DNA of 64,000 bases from Pieris napi (lineage: Eukaryota > Arthropoda > Insecta > Lepidoptera > Pieridae): NCBI RefSeq assembly GCF_905475465.1, contig NC_062234.1, positions 10,067,001-10,131,000 of the forward strand. The letters are read 5' to 3'. Positions 53,201-57,776 of the stretch are shown piece after piece. The position numbers and the translations under genes are program-made. The notes below the pieces were generated by a model. It had not been told where the DNA came from, did no database searches, and saw only the letters and a list, made by a program, of their open reading frames with translations. Position 1 is the first letter of the stretch; each line of letters opens with the position of its first letter.

Positions 53201-54442
53201 AAACAAAATATTAACTTCATCTTTTATCTGTTTTCCAGATCGCTGTTGTAATGTACAGGCATTACGTTCATCGCAACGTGACTTCCATGAACTTCGATAA
53301 TCCTGTATATCGTAAGACAACTGAGAATCAATTCGCACTAGAGCAGAATGGATATGCCCCCGGCAGCAAACTATACCCGAGTACGGTGGGCGAAGAGGTA
53401 AGAGCTCTCACTGCTATGGAGTGCACACTCAACATACAAAATAGCTTAAGATAAACCATAAGCCATATTAGAATTTTTTAATAACACCTGTCTCCTAAAT
53501 TTTACTTCCTCTTTATAGTCGAAATTTAGGACGGCAATAAAGTTTCTATTTATTTTACTGTAGTGTTGACAACTTTTCTGACTATTATTTTGGCCGACTC
53601 AATGGTGCCACGGTCAGATAAGCTTGTGGCACGTGGTCTTTGGTATTGTACGATGAGAAAAACCCCTAATGAAATCTTTGTAAATATTAAGGACATTTTA
53701 AAGTTTGTGTATTTAGTATTAGAACAATTTAAGAAATCTATAGAAAAAACTTAGTATAAGGGCGATGTGTTGTGCCAACATTTTTACCGCATCAGTATTA
53801 AAATATAGTTGCCAAATGTAGTTGTAAATAGCTATGTGATAGGCTAATTGTTTTTTAACTGCCTATCTGTAGATGTAACTGCCAAATTTATTTTTCACGC
53901 GTTTCATTGCGAGGCCTAATACTGGTAAGTTTAGTCGCTGTAGAATATAATTTTAATATCTTTTTCGCTTAGTGGACATCAAATGTTGACATATTAACAG
54001 TATTTATTATAAGCTGTAGATATAGTAACAAAATGTTTGCCTTATAACCATTTACATGACATATTTTCTCTATCTATCTATCTGCAATTACACCTAGTAT
54101 TGTGTATTTTAAATTTATCAGTGTGTTGTCTGGTTTCTTCGTTAGTACCTCATAAATACCCAAATATTCAAATCAACGTTGGCTACTGGTTAAGCATGCG
54201 GCTCTCAACTTATGTCTAAGTTTCGAACTCGGCTGCGAACCAATAGATTCTTTGTTCTTAGTGCGCAATTTTCTGGTACAGCAAAAGTGCACTAATCACG
54301 TACGTAATAAAAATGTCCAAATCCAGAAAGTGCAGTTCGCATTATTAATATTTCTCAAGTAATAAATGTGAATACTTATTTGTTTTATTCTTTCCAGGCC
54401 CAAGAACCGCTCAACTCTCCCGGCACAAATGAGTTCGTATAG
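17147..54442 (+). CDS. LpR: Lipophorin receptor / VLDL-receptor-like protein (16 exons, whole gene span)
   Basis: This endocytic receptor of the LDL-receptor family is, in insects, the receptor for the circulating lipoprotein lipophorin (family knowledge). Joining 16 exons in matching phases gives 897 residues. Residues 1-17 are the signal peptide. Eight class A repeats lie at about 41-77, 83-117, 122-158, 162-196, 201-236, 246-283, 289-323 and 330-367. EGF-A is 372-406 and EGF-B 412-447. The YWTD propeller is about 452-700, and EGF-C 721-762. A short stalk follows, then a membrane helix (about 810-836) and a 60-residue tail with FDNPVY at 849-854. Eight class A repeats are the VLDLR/insect LpR arrangement rather than the seven of LDLR. 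Introns are long and repeat-rich. A 27-residue alternative stalk exon is proposed at 45313-45393. Individual exons are listed below. Other members of the family are unlikely given the domain order and the tail. Confidence 0.95.
20152..20323 (-). repeat. LINE-type 3' tail repeat, minus-strand copy
   Basis: Read on the minus strand it contains 'gagtttattgccagttcttc', 'gacgttcataagtgtacatt' and a 'gattttgatttttga' tail. These are the same blocks, in the same order, as at 21331-21660 and 40060-40370. It is truncated at its 5' side. Confidence 0.75.
21331..21660 (+). repeat. LINE-type 3' tail repeat, plus-strand copy
   Basis: It shares the blocks 'cctatttcaccatgcctcct', 'atgtcatgtgg.acatggtg', 'cttctcttccgttctacgcc' and 'gacgttcataagt' with the copy at 40060-40370. 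It ends in a TTGATTGATTG-like tail. A 74-codon open frame runs through it, but the frame is not kept between copies, so it is not treated as a gene. Confidence 0.8.
22452..22484 (+). other. Isolated ATG-plus-donor segment inside LpR intron 1
   Basis: ATG starts 11 open codons (MSDNDYTDLEK) that run directly into a good donor, AAG|GTATGT. An inverted repeat with 8-bp arms (22410-22446) lies just upstream. The donor is phase 0, whereas LpR exon 2 needs phase 1, so it cannot be a simple alternative LpR start. It may be the first exon of a nested gene, or chance. Confidence 0.15.
23419..23541 (+). CDS. LpR: LpR exon 2: class A repeat 1
   Basis: A symmetrical phase 1-1 exon of 123 nt. It encodes residues 37-77 with six cysteines (CTSSEFRC, GRC, WRC, KDC, C77) and the calcium-binding CSDGSDE motif. 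The flanks are TTTTACAG and GTAAGT. Confidence 0.93.
23542..26474 (+). other. LpR intron 2 (2.9 kb)
   Basis: AT-rich; no exon, RNA gene or well-defined repeat was recognised in it. Confidence 0.6.
26475..26594 (+). CDS. LpR: LpR exon 3: class A repeat 2
   Basis: A symmetrical phase 1-1 exon of 120 nt for residues 78-117. Cysteines sit at C83 through C117, with the motif CQDGSDE. The asparagine before the first cysteine (NCT) is a possible N-glycosylation site. Acceptor AACACAG, donor GTAAGG. Confidence 0.93.
27117..27239 (+). CDS. LpR: LpR exon 4: class A repeat 3
   Basis: Residues 118-158, phase 1-1, 123 nt, with the motif CTDGSDE. Two AG acceptors are close together. The one at 27116 (TTAACAG) was chosen because it alone keeps phase 1; the AG at 27091 would shift the frame. 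The repeat has the insertion RGTQGE between its second and third cysteines. Confidence 0.9.
27240..29273 (+). other. LpR intron 4 (2.0 kb)
   Basis: It begins 127 bases before a nearly full-length SINE (27366-27667). The rest is AT-rich, with no other recognised feature. Confidence 0.65.
27366..27667 (+). mobile_element. tRNA-derived SINE, near full length
   Basis: An internal RNA polymerase III B-box (GGTTTGATCCCCGG at about 27415) lies 5' of the family-specific body: 'aacattcgctcgaacggtg', 'aaacatcgtgaggac', 'aaaagtcgacggcgtgtgtc', 'gatcacctacttgcctatta', 'ctgaggcc'. The same body occurs at 30704, 39270 and 61768. Apparent open frames through it are by-products of the repeat. Confidence 0.8.
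29274..29500 (+). CDS. LpR: LpR exon 5: class A repeats 4 and 5
   Basis: 227 nt for residues 159-234, from a phase 1 start to a phase 0 end. Repeat 4 has CGDGTDE; repeat 5 has CPDGSDE and is cut by the intron two residues before its last cysteine, which lies in exon 6. Acceptor TTCTCTTAG, donor ATG|GTGAGT. An NET sequon opens the exon. Confidence 0.93.
29501..32149 (+). other. LpR intron 5 (2.6 kb)
   Basis: It contains one SINE copy (30704-30983). The remainder is AT-rich without other recognised features. Confidence 0.65.
30704..30983 (+). mobile_element. tRNA-derived SINE
   Basis: It carries the B-box-like GGATCGAACCCCG and the body shared with 27366-27667, including AAAGTCGAGTCGTGTGTC and GATCACCTACTTGCCTATTA. 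It is about as long as the other near-complete copies and moderately diverged. Confidence 0.75.
32150..32417 (+). CDS. LpR: LpR exon 6: class A repeats 6 and 7
   Basis: 268 nt for residues 235-323, from phase 0 to phase 1. It opens with GC, the last cysteine of repeat 5. Repeat 6 (246-283) carries CPDGGDE, with glycine replacing the usual serine, and an extended DPSIC end. Repeat 7 (289-323) carries CPDGSDE. An NYT sequon lies between the two. Acceptor TTTTCCAG, donor GTAAGT. Confidence 0.93.
32418..34394 (+). other. LpR intron 6 (2.0 kb)
   Basis: It holds a direct repeat pair: 32601-32665 and 33274-33338 share GTGTTTAACA, ACGTAG.GAGGTAA and CCATAAGTAATTATTTAT. Otherwise it is AT-rich. Minus-strand frames around 33623-33885 show no domain. 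Confidence 0.65.
34395..34646 (+). CDS. LpR: LpR exon 7: class A repeat 8 and EGF-A
   Basis: 252 nt, phase 1-1, residues 324-407. Repeat 8 (330-367) keeps six cysteines, but its calcium motif reads CPNFEDE instead of the usual CxDGSDE. EGF-A (372-406) has the typical NNGGCLQKC start, GYYCDCDKGY and six cysteines. One exon here carries a class A repeat and an EGF domain that are encoded separately in vertebrate receptors (family knowledge). Confidence 0.93.
35444..35960 (+). repeat. Three 158-bp tandem copies of a non-LTR reverse-transcriptase C-terminus
   Basis: The phrase ATGGCTTT begins units at 35444, 35602 and 35760, giving an exact 158-bp period. Each unit continues with 'gtcttccacggtccgc', 'acaagaactag', 'tgtggaatcgattcc' and 'cactcctctctcaaaggccg'. 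The third copy reads as RFTRTSELWNRF, then LQLFKK and VHGRRRF, which resembles the C-terminal end of lepidopteran LINE polymerases. It is non-functional debris that expanded in tandem. Confidence 0.8.
36601..36772 (+). repeat. LINE-type dispersed repeat, 3' fragment
   Basis: The end block reads 'aaatttcacaaaatcgg', 'gcgtttcgag', 'ggttacgaacactgtgac' and 'cgagaattt'. It matches the end of the repeat at 62140-62466. It stops about 70 bases before LpR exon 8. Confidence 0.65.
36844..37144 (+). CDS. LpR: LpR exon 8: EGF-B and start of the YWTD propeller
   Basis: 301 nt for residues 408-507, phase 1 to phase 2. EGF-B begins DVDEC, the calcium-binding EGF signature, and ends at C447. The propeller starts with LLFARRFDIRKISLD, and its first repeat motif is FWSD within GMIFWSDVTDEKIY. 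Acceptor TATTACAG, donor AA|GTAAGT. Confidence 0.93.
37145..37872 (+). other. LpR intron 8 (728 bp)
   Basis: AT-rich, with no recognised feature beyond its splice sites (GTAAGT, TATTACAG). Confidence 0.7.
37873..38091 (+). CDS. LpR: LpR exon 9: YWTD propeller, blade 2-3
   Basis: 219 nt for residues 508-580, phase 2-2. The conserved phrases SDGLAVDWIYNHLYWTDTG and EEPRAIALNPLDG are hallmark LDL-receptor propeller motifs. Acceptor TATTACAG, donor GATGG|GTAATT. Confidence 0.93.
39270..39548 (+). repeat. Diverged tRNA-derived SINE
   Basis: The order of 'ttttcatccatgaggct', 'taggttggatcttcacc', 'aacactcgctcatacg', 'cggcatgtctcaaa', 'ctcgtgtcaggcaaaag', 'ctgaggcc' and 'ggttgtagcgccac' parallels the intact copies. 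Confidence 0.7.
40060..40370 (+). repeat. LINE-type 3' tail repeat, copy with TTTGAC tail
   Basis: It is collinear with 21331-21660 from GTGCGTGC.CCTATTTCACC to GACGTTCATAAGT. It ends in TTTTTGACTTTGACTTTG, a short tandem tail of the sort left by some LINEs and SINEs. It carries a deletion of about 35 bases relative to the 21331 copy. Confidence 0.8.
40381..40617 (+). repeat. GC-rich LINE 3'-UTR-like fragment
   Basis: The stretch has GGTGGCGCCGTAGGGTTTTA, 'gtgggtatgcacagcagcg' and 'ccgcgggagggtatgcgtaa'. It is far more GC-rich than the intron around it and has no stable coding frame. It resembles 3' ends of lepidopteran non-LTR elements; this is a recollection of style and has not been checked. 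Confidence 0.5.
40618..40920. repeat. GC-rich repeat of unknown class
   Basis: A GC- and CpG-rich block (for example GCAAGCGAGAGCGCGCAACG and 'cggcctccgtgttcggcagc') abuts the previous repeat and ends near 'cagtaaaccgactttacaga'. It has overlapping open frames of 64-87 codons on both strands, the usual effect of GC-rich non-coding DNA. No terminal repeats were resolved. Confidence 0.4.
41711..41855 (+). CDS. LpR: LpR exon 10: YWTD propeller, blade 3-4
   Basis: 145 nt for residues 581-629, phase 2 to phase 0. It contains WMYWTDWGQTPKIERAGMDG and KWPNGLTLDLVRKRVYW. Acceptor TATTACAG, donor TGG|GTAAGT. The two halves of the next YW.D motif (YW|VD) are split by the intron. Confidence 0.93.
41856..42639 (+). 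other. LpR intron 10 (784 bp)
   Basis: It contains a probable LINE-tail remnant (42141-42257). Nothing else was recognised. Confidence 0.6.
42141..42257 (+). repeat. Probable LINE-tail remnant
   Basis: 'gagatcgctcgaaagcgata' and 'agccgccagttgc', followed by an AT-rich end in AAATAAATAAATAATAAA, look like the 3' end of a non-LTR element with a short tandem tail. There is only one copy in this window, so the assignment is tentative. Confidence 0.35.
42640..42849 (+). CDS. LpR: LpR exon 11: YWTD propeller, blade 5
   Basis: 210 nt for residues 630-699, phase 0-0. It begins VDAKLNTISSCNYDG and contains HPFSITTFEDWVYWTDWDK, the highly conserved propeller phrase. Acceptor TTTTTTAG, donor ACG|GTGGGT, the weakest donor of the gene. 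Confidence 0.92.
42850..44453 (+). other. LpR intron 11 (1.6 kb)
   Basis: It contains a degraded LINE-type repeat (43151-43419). The rest is AT-rich and unremarkable. Confidence 0.6.
43151..43419 (+). repeat. Degraded LINE-type dispersed repeat
   Basis: It opens CTATCTGCCCCCGCGTACTT, contains 'agggaataaataaaaattac', and closes 'tcaaattggtccagccg'. That ending parallels the 'tcaaaatcggtcgagccg' end of the family at 62140-62466. It is probably a related but distinct family. Confidence 0.5.
44454..44652 (+). CDS. LpR: LpR exon 12: propeller end and EGF-C
   Basis: 199 nt for residues 700-765, phase 0 to phase 1. VIHVYHPYRQPDGVNHC joins the propeller to EGF-C. EGF-C has six cysteines (721, 727, 731 and on to 762), as in CSHLCLP, VSCACPTG and DNQMC. 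Acceptor TTTTAACAG, donor GTAAGT. Confidence 0.93.
45313..45393 (+). CDS. LpR: Candidate alternative LpR stalk exon (81 nt, 27 residues)
   Basis: The acceptor TTTTATCAG has a good branch-point-like TACTAAG about 25 bases upstream. From it an open, phase 1 segment runs to the donor CCAT|GTAAAT, also phase 1. Between exons 12 and 13 it would add 27 residues beginning IQPQPHLVAEYSV and ending KPTEPSSLP, a serine/threonine/proline-bearing stretch fitting the stalk. Insect lipophorin receptors are known to have isoforms differing by a short segment in the O-linked-sugar region (established for the family, recalled rather than checked). The donor is suboptimal, as expected for a regulated exon. It is not counted in the 897-residue model; including it gives 924. 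Confidence 0.5.
46655..46745 (+). repeat. SINE remnant
   Basis: 'cgcactaaacagtcgctcgt', 'cggcgaggaaacaggctta' and 'gagaccaaaaacgtagcg' follow the SINE body order seen elsewhere. Both ends are lost. Confidence 0.4.
47471..48242 (+). mobile_element. Internally deleted PIF/Harbinger-type DNA transposon
   Basis: The left end, GGATGATTCACGGTACACCG, is repeated inverted at the right end (reverse complement TGATTCACGCTACACCG). GC-rich subterminal repeats of GGCACGG and GGCCGGG type follow at both sides. Between them lies the start of a Harbinger-like transposase (47663-47959), after which the element jumps to its right end. The exact ends and the 3-bp target duplication were not resolved; the inverted match may extend to about 47467 and 48246. 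Confidence 0.75.
47663..47959 (+). pseudogene. Harbinger-like transposase N-terminal fragment, broken
   Basis: A frame from ATG at 47663 encodes about 98 residues interrupted by one in-frame TAG at 47777-47779. The part after the stop reads LYKELIEDESKFYGYFRISK, then CFTYLLEKLKPDLTKK. This is the recognisable N-terminal pattern of PIF/Harbinger (HARBI1-like) transposases: short basic start, ELxxDxxKFxxYFR, LLxKxKPxL. The catalytic DDE domain is absent, since the element is internally deleted. It is inactive. Confidence 0.7.
49020..49640. promoter_or_regulatory. Cluster of CRE-like and CCAAT motifs inside LpR intron 12
   Basis: A full palindromic TGACGTCA lies at 49083-49090. Further ACGTCA motifs lie at 49173, 49462 and 49470. 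CCAAT motifs lie at 49043 and 49118. The segment is more GC-rich than most of the intron and lies 135-750 bases before the stalk exon at 49775. It might be an internal promoter or enhancer, or part of an unrecognised repeat. Confidence 0.25.
49775..49852 (+). CDS. LpR: LpR exon 13: stalk (O-linked-sugar-type region)
   Basis: A 78-nt symmetrical phase 1-1 exon for residues 766-791 (NAIKPDVEVQNSSSGFEKIL, then EENPVT). It is short and polar, with an NSS sequon. Acceptor ATCTACAG, donor ACCA|GTGAGT. Because it is symmetrical it could be skipped without changing frame. Confidence 0.8.
49853..51476 (+). other. LpR intron 13 (1.6 kb)
   Basis: It holds an unassigned coding-like block (50232-50633), described separately. 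The rest is AT-rich, and the last 100 bases form a strong pyrimidine-rich acceptor. Confidence 0.6.
50232..50633 (+). pseudogene. Unassigned coding-like block, probable gene fragment or dead exon
   Basis: A good acceptor (ATTTTCAG, 50231) and donor (CAGG|GTAATG, 50634) bound 402 nt in phase 1-1. One frame is open throughout except for a TGA at 50279-50281. From the ATG at 50309 it reads MVNIKREGLNLLLKLGRAIV, an acidic stretch rich in E, S and P, then AYWESDKADYNKKDQRFIDL and further charged sequence. Codon use and composition look protein-like, unlike the AT-rich translation downstream of the donor. I do not recognise the family. It could be a fragment of a retrocopied gene, an exon of a nested gene starting at 50309, or an inactivated LpR stalk exon. 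An AATAAA lies at 50814. Confidence 0.4.
51477..51592 (+). CDS. LpR: LpR exon 14: stalk end and transmembrane segment
   Basis: 116 nt for residues 792-830, phase 1 to phase 0. A stretch with S, T, P and G is followed by GRDAGVVAGIVVAVITGIII and IAAL, a single membrane helix completed by IAVVM in the next exon. Acceptor TTTTCCAG, donor TTG|GTAAGT. Confidence 0.93.
51593..53238 (+). other. LpR intron 14 (1.6 kb)
   Basis: AT-rich. A perfect hairpin with 9-bp arms around ATCG lies at 52038-52059. No other feature was recognised. Confidence 0.6.
53239..53397 (+). CDS. LpR: LpR exon 15: cytoplasmic tail with FDNPVY endocytosis motif
   Basis: 159 nt for residues 831-883, phase 0-0. The helix ends in MYRHYVHRN, and VTSMNFDNPVYRKTTENQ follows. 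FDNPVY is the NPxY signal through which LDL-receptor-family proteins are internalised via clathrin adaptors (family knowledge), and its surroundings are close to vertebrate VLDLR. Acceptor TTTTCCAG, donor GAG|GTAAGA. Confidence 0.95.
53398..54397 (+). other. LpR intron 15 (1.0 kb)
   Basis: It contains a 5' SINE fragment at 54170-54310, just before the last exon. No other feature was recognised. Confidence 0.65.
54170..54310 (+). repeat. SINE 5' fragment
   Basis: 'ttggctactggttaagcatg', 'cggctctcaacttatgtc' and 'tttcgaactcggctgcgaac' correspond to the tRNA-like head of the SINE (A and B boxes, diverged). The 3' body is missing. Confidence 0.5.
54398..54442 (+). CDS. LpR: LpR exon 16: last coding exon
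   Basis: 45 nt encode AQEPLNSPGTNEFV and a TAG stop. Acceptor CTTTCCAG. Reading through the preceding donor instead would end in unrelated residues, so splicing to this exon is the better model and fits the usual acidic C-terminal ends of the family. Confidence 0.85.
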   Translation, partial: AQEPLNSPGTNEFV

Positions 54443-55410
54443 CGTCCGTACTGGCAGCCAATATCTTAGTATATCGTTAGATGTGAAAAGAAAAAAACGG
54501 ACGCGTTATATAGTGCAACCAGTGAATAGTGAATAGTGCGTGAACAAAGTTCTCTGAGGAAAATTATCGTAGGGAATTGGGAAAGTGGTTGCTATCGTTA
54601 TATTAGAGTAATTTATTGCGTATTAATGAATTGTGCGTTTCATTGTCATCCATTATTATAAATGTGATAATTTTAACCGCCTCTGGGAAATTATTTGATG
54701 ACATTTTTGTGGTTTATTTAATCCCAGGTATGTTTTTGATATTTTGTTTGATTAGAGAAAATATTTGCGCTCAATTCATCATGACATTACAATACATTAA
54801 TATGTAGTGAAATTCGAAAAGCATATTTATATATTTTATCGATGGTTCGAATCTTAATGTATTTAATTTATAGAATGTACTTAGATGGTTATAATTTTAT
54901 ATCTTGTGCAGCTTTATACAGCTTATTTAAATTTTTTATAATCATTTAATTTATTACAAGGAATTGTTTACTACAGAGATATATTGTATATAATTATTTG
55001 ATGGTTTGGTGATGTAAACAAATGTTTCGGCAGCAAATTCATATCACAATTCTGTTACTAAAGTGAAATAGTTTTAAGAAAAAAATTATTTGTTTACATT
55101 ACCATTTTACCAGAGATTATGTAAAAGGCATAGATAATATAATGTGCCAATCCTAATAAAACCAAATGTTTTATATCTATTGAGCTTGCTTTCTATTTTC
55201 AAATTTTACCTATAAGTAGATTGTTTATTTAAATCGAAATTTTCTTATATCTTTCTAGAAAATTCCTGCCAAACCTCTTAGTTATTGTAACTATTAATGT
55301 AATTTAATTACATGGAAATCTTGCACATTTCGTATTATACGCCTAGCTCAATAAGTGTGGTCACTAAAATATGTAAATAATACCAATAAATATGTAAAAT
55401 GTGTTAAAAG
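54443..55410 (+). other. LpR 3' untranslated region (approximate)
   Basis: AATAAA signals lie at 55155-55160 and 55385-55390; the second is followed by TG-rich sequence typical of a cleavage region. The actual end is not determinable from sequence. An apparent 63-codon frame at 54616-54807 has no domain. Confidence 0.5.
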
Positions 55411-57048
55411 TTGATTTTATTTTACCTGTATTTTATGTCAAAAACTCAGTAGTTCTCGGAAGTCTTCTTTTTTAGTAACCATAATTTAAAAAAATATGAC
55501 AGCCATAAGAACAATTTTAATAATTACTTCCACAAATAAAAGCCATAAAAATAATAATTACTTCTTATGACCATAAAGCTAGGTTGATCAGCCAAGCTTC
55601 CAATAGATTGTTATTTATGTTTAATAATCAACGACACGAATCAGGCTGATCATCTACACGCTTAAAAAATCAACAAACTGACAGAACTGATTTGGGGACT
55701 GATACCGACATGCACTGCATAATTAGGAATAAAATCTAACACGCAATATATAATTCGTTTTAAGCGTCGCTTATATCCTTAGGGCCATAAAAGGTTGCAG
55801 CGCCGTTGGTATGTATGTGAGTAACTTTACGGATAAAATTATAATGCAACAAAGAAAATTTAAATGCACTAAATAGAACAAAATAGCTCTAAAAGCTAAT
55901 TTAGAAATAGCGACATCTAGTAGAGCACTACGTAACTACGAACCGATAATAACTGAAATGTTAGAGCCAGAGAAATTTCAGTTAGGTTGACAAATTATAT
56001 CGGTAAATTTAATTTCTTTGGTACAGTTAGCGACATCTTGTAGCACTTATGAAATAAATGTCAGTACGCTAAGCTGACGTTGTTATTTGTTTGAACTCTA
56101 GATGACTCTGTGGTGAGCCGAAAAAATATATTTACTAAAATATTTAAGAAGTATCTTTAAAGAATAAGTCAGGTATCTTTGGATTAATTTATTAAAATAT
56201 TAGGAACTCAAAGATTTGTAAAACTATTATAGACAGGACTTTATTTTCCACGTAATACAGATAAGATTAACGATACGATTTAACAGGTTCTATCAAATTA
56301 ATTTAATTTATGTGTTCATGATAAGGATTTTCCAAAGAGAGACGTGTCGGGAGATTTCAGTCGATTTTATTAAATTTTGAGACAATCACCTCTCTCTTCA
56401 TTATCACGCATGCATATTGTGTTTATTTCTTAAGAAATAAATGTACAACTTAGGTATGTGTAAGTACCTCGTAATTTGCTTAACCAAATAATAATACTAT
56501 AATTCTAAAGTACAATTACAAATCCAATAAATATGCAAAGCTACCAGAACTAAATTATCACAAAAACAATTGAACCAAGAAATAGATTAGTGGAAAGAAA
56601 CATACAAGATGAAAAAGTTAATATGGACTACCGCAAACGTGGCGGCCGTGGAAAAAAGATGGATCTTTGTGAATAATGTTCGGTCGCGAACTGTAGTAAT
56701 GGACAGCACTAAATATTGCACCAAGGGAAAATAAATTACGCCACTTTTTCTCTCTCACAAAAAGTATTCTTCGTTCTCTCATTCAGTAGGTTTTGGAGCA
56801 GAAAAACTTTAATATGTTACGTAGACGGCCACTTGTGTAGGATGGAAACGGTCGAAGCCACTTATTGCAAAACCTTAGGTGTAATTTTTCAAAGTACATA
56901 ATTGGTTACGAAAGTGTTTAATTGTACAATCATGTAACAACTCCGGGAAAATTAAGTAAAAATTAATACTGAAAAATGTTTTAATAGCATAATGAGGTGC
57001 TGCTAATGACAGTCAACACGATTTTTCATCATTAGACTTGTGACAACG
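55411..57048. other. Intergenic region between LpR and the first odorant receptor
   Basis: A possible SINE relic lies around 55630-55810 ('caggctgatcatctacacgc', then 'gggccataaaaggttgcagc'). Two short direct repeats of TAGCGACATCT.GTAG lie at about 55908 and 56027. From about 56758 the sequence is homologous to the DNA upstream of the second odorant receptor, so the promoter is probably there. Confidence 0.55.
56758..56950 (+). promoter_or_regulatory. Upstream block shared by the two odorant receptor genes, copy A
   Basis: AAGTATTC..CGTTCTCTCATT, 'aatatgttacgtagac', 'ccacttattgcaaaacctta', 'ggtgtaattt' and 'aaagtgtttaatt' have collinear counterparts at 59938-60106. Conservation of non-coding DNA upstream of both starts suggests promoter elements that were copied with the gene. 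No TATA box is assigned. Confidence 0.45.
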
Positions 57049-57776
57049 ATGGCTACCATATCGGAAAGTTTCAATATAAATTTTATCTGCCTAAGAATTT
57101 TTGGTGTGATATGGCCAGGCAAAAACTTAAGTATATACTTTAAATTCTATTCAGGCTTTTACATTTTCACAACATTAATAGTATATTACGTACTTCTCAT
57201 ATTAAACCTGTTCTATACGCCCAGAAATATCGAGTTATTGATTCGCGAAATATTATTCTGTTTTGCCGAAACATCGGCAGTCTCGAAGGCTGTCATGATT
57301 TTTCTTAACCAAAAACCTTTAGTGAGAGCTTTTCATATTCTCGACTGTGAACATTTCAAAGGCGAAGACGATAGAAGCAGAAAAATTGTAAGTCAATATA
57401 TCGCCAAGTATAAAACTTATTGGAAATTTGTCGCGGTTTTGTCTCATATGTCGTATTTATGCAAAATCTTCATACAGATTGGCTATTGTTTCTATGGTCA
57501 AGTGGAATTGCCATTTTACAATTATTATTTTCTTCAAAAAGAGACTATTGATCGGTATTTTGTATTTTTGTGGCTATATCAGGCTTGCGGGATTTATGGA
57601 CACATGTTATATAATATGAATGTAAATACATTAATAGCAGGATTATTTTTGATAGTCGTTGCCCAAGTAGAAATCCTTGACCATGAATTTAGGAGTTTAA
57701 AAGTTGATAATAGTAGCGAAGAAGTACAAGTTATAAAATTAAATAAATGTTTGAGACATTACGAAATCCTCTTACA
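57049..57776 (+). CDS. Odorant receptor A exon 1
   Basis: 728 nt, ending CTTACA|GTAAGT in phase 2. It covers the first 242 residues and most membrane helices. It holds NLFYTPRNIELLIREILFCF and YWKF, and ends LNKCLRHYEILLQ, all mirrored in receptor B. Confidence 0.92.

Noticed and set aside
54616..54807. 63-codon hydrophobic frame after the receptor stop codon
   Set aside because: It lies in the 3' untranslated region, has no splice support and resembles translated AT-rich DNA.
57040..57048. Upstream non-ATG start for odorant receptor A (and 60148 for receptor B)
   Set aside because: Those extensions begin with GTG or TTG. The ATGs at 57049 and 60196 align with each other and with normal receptor starts.
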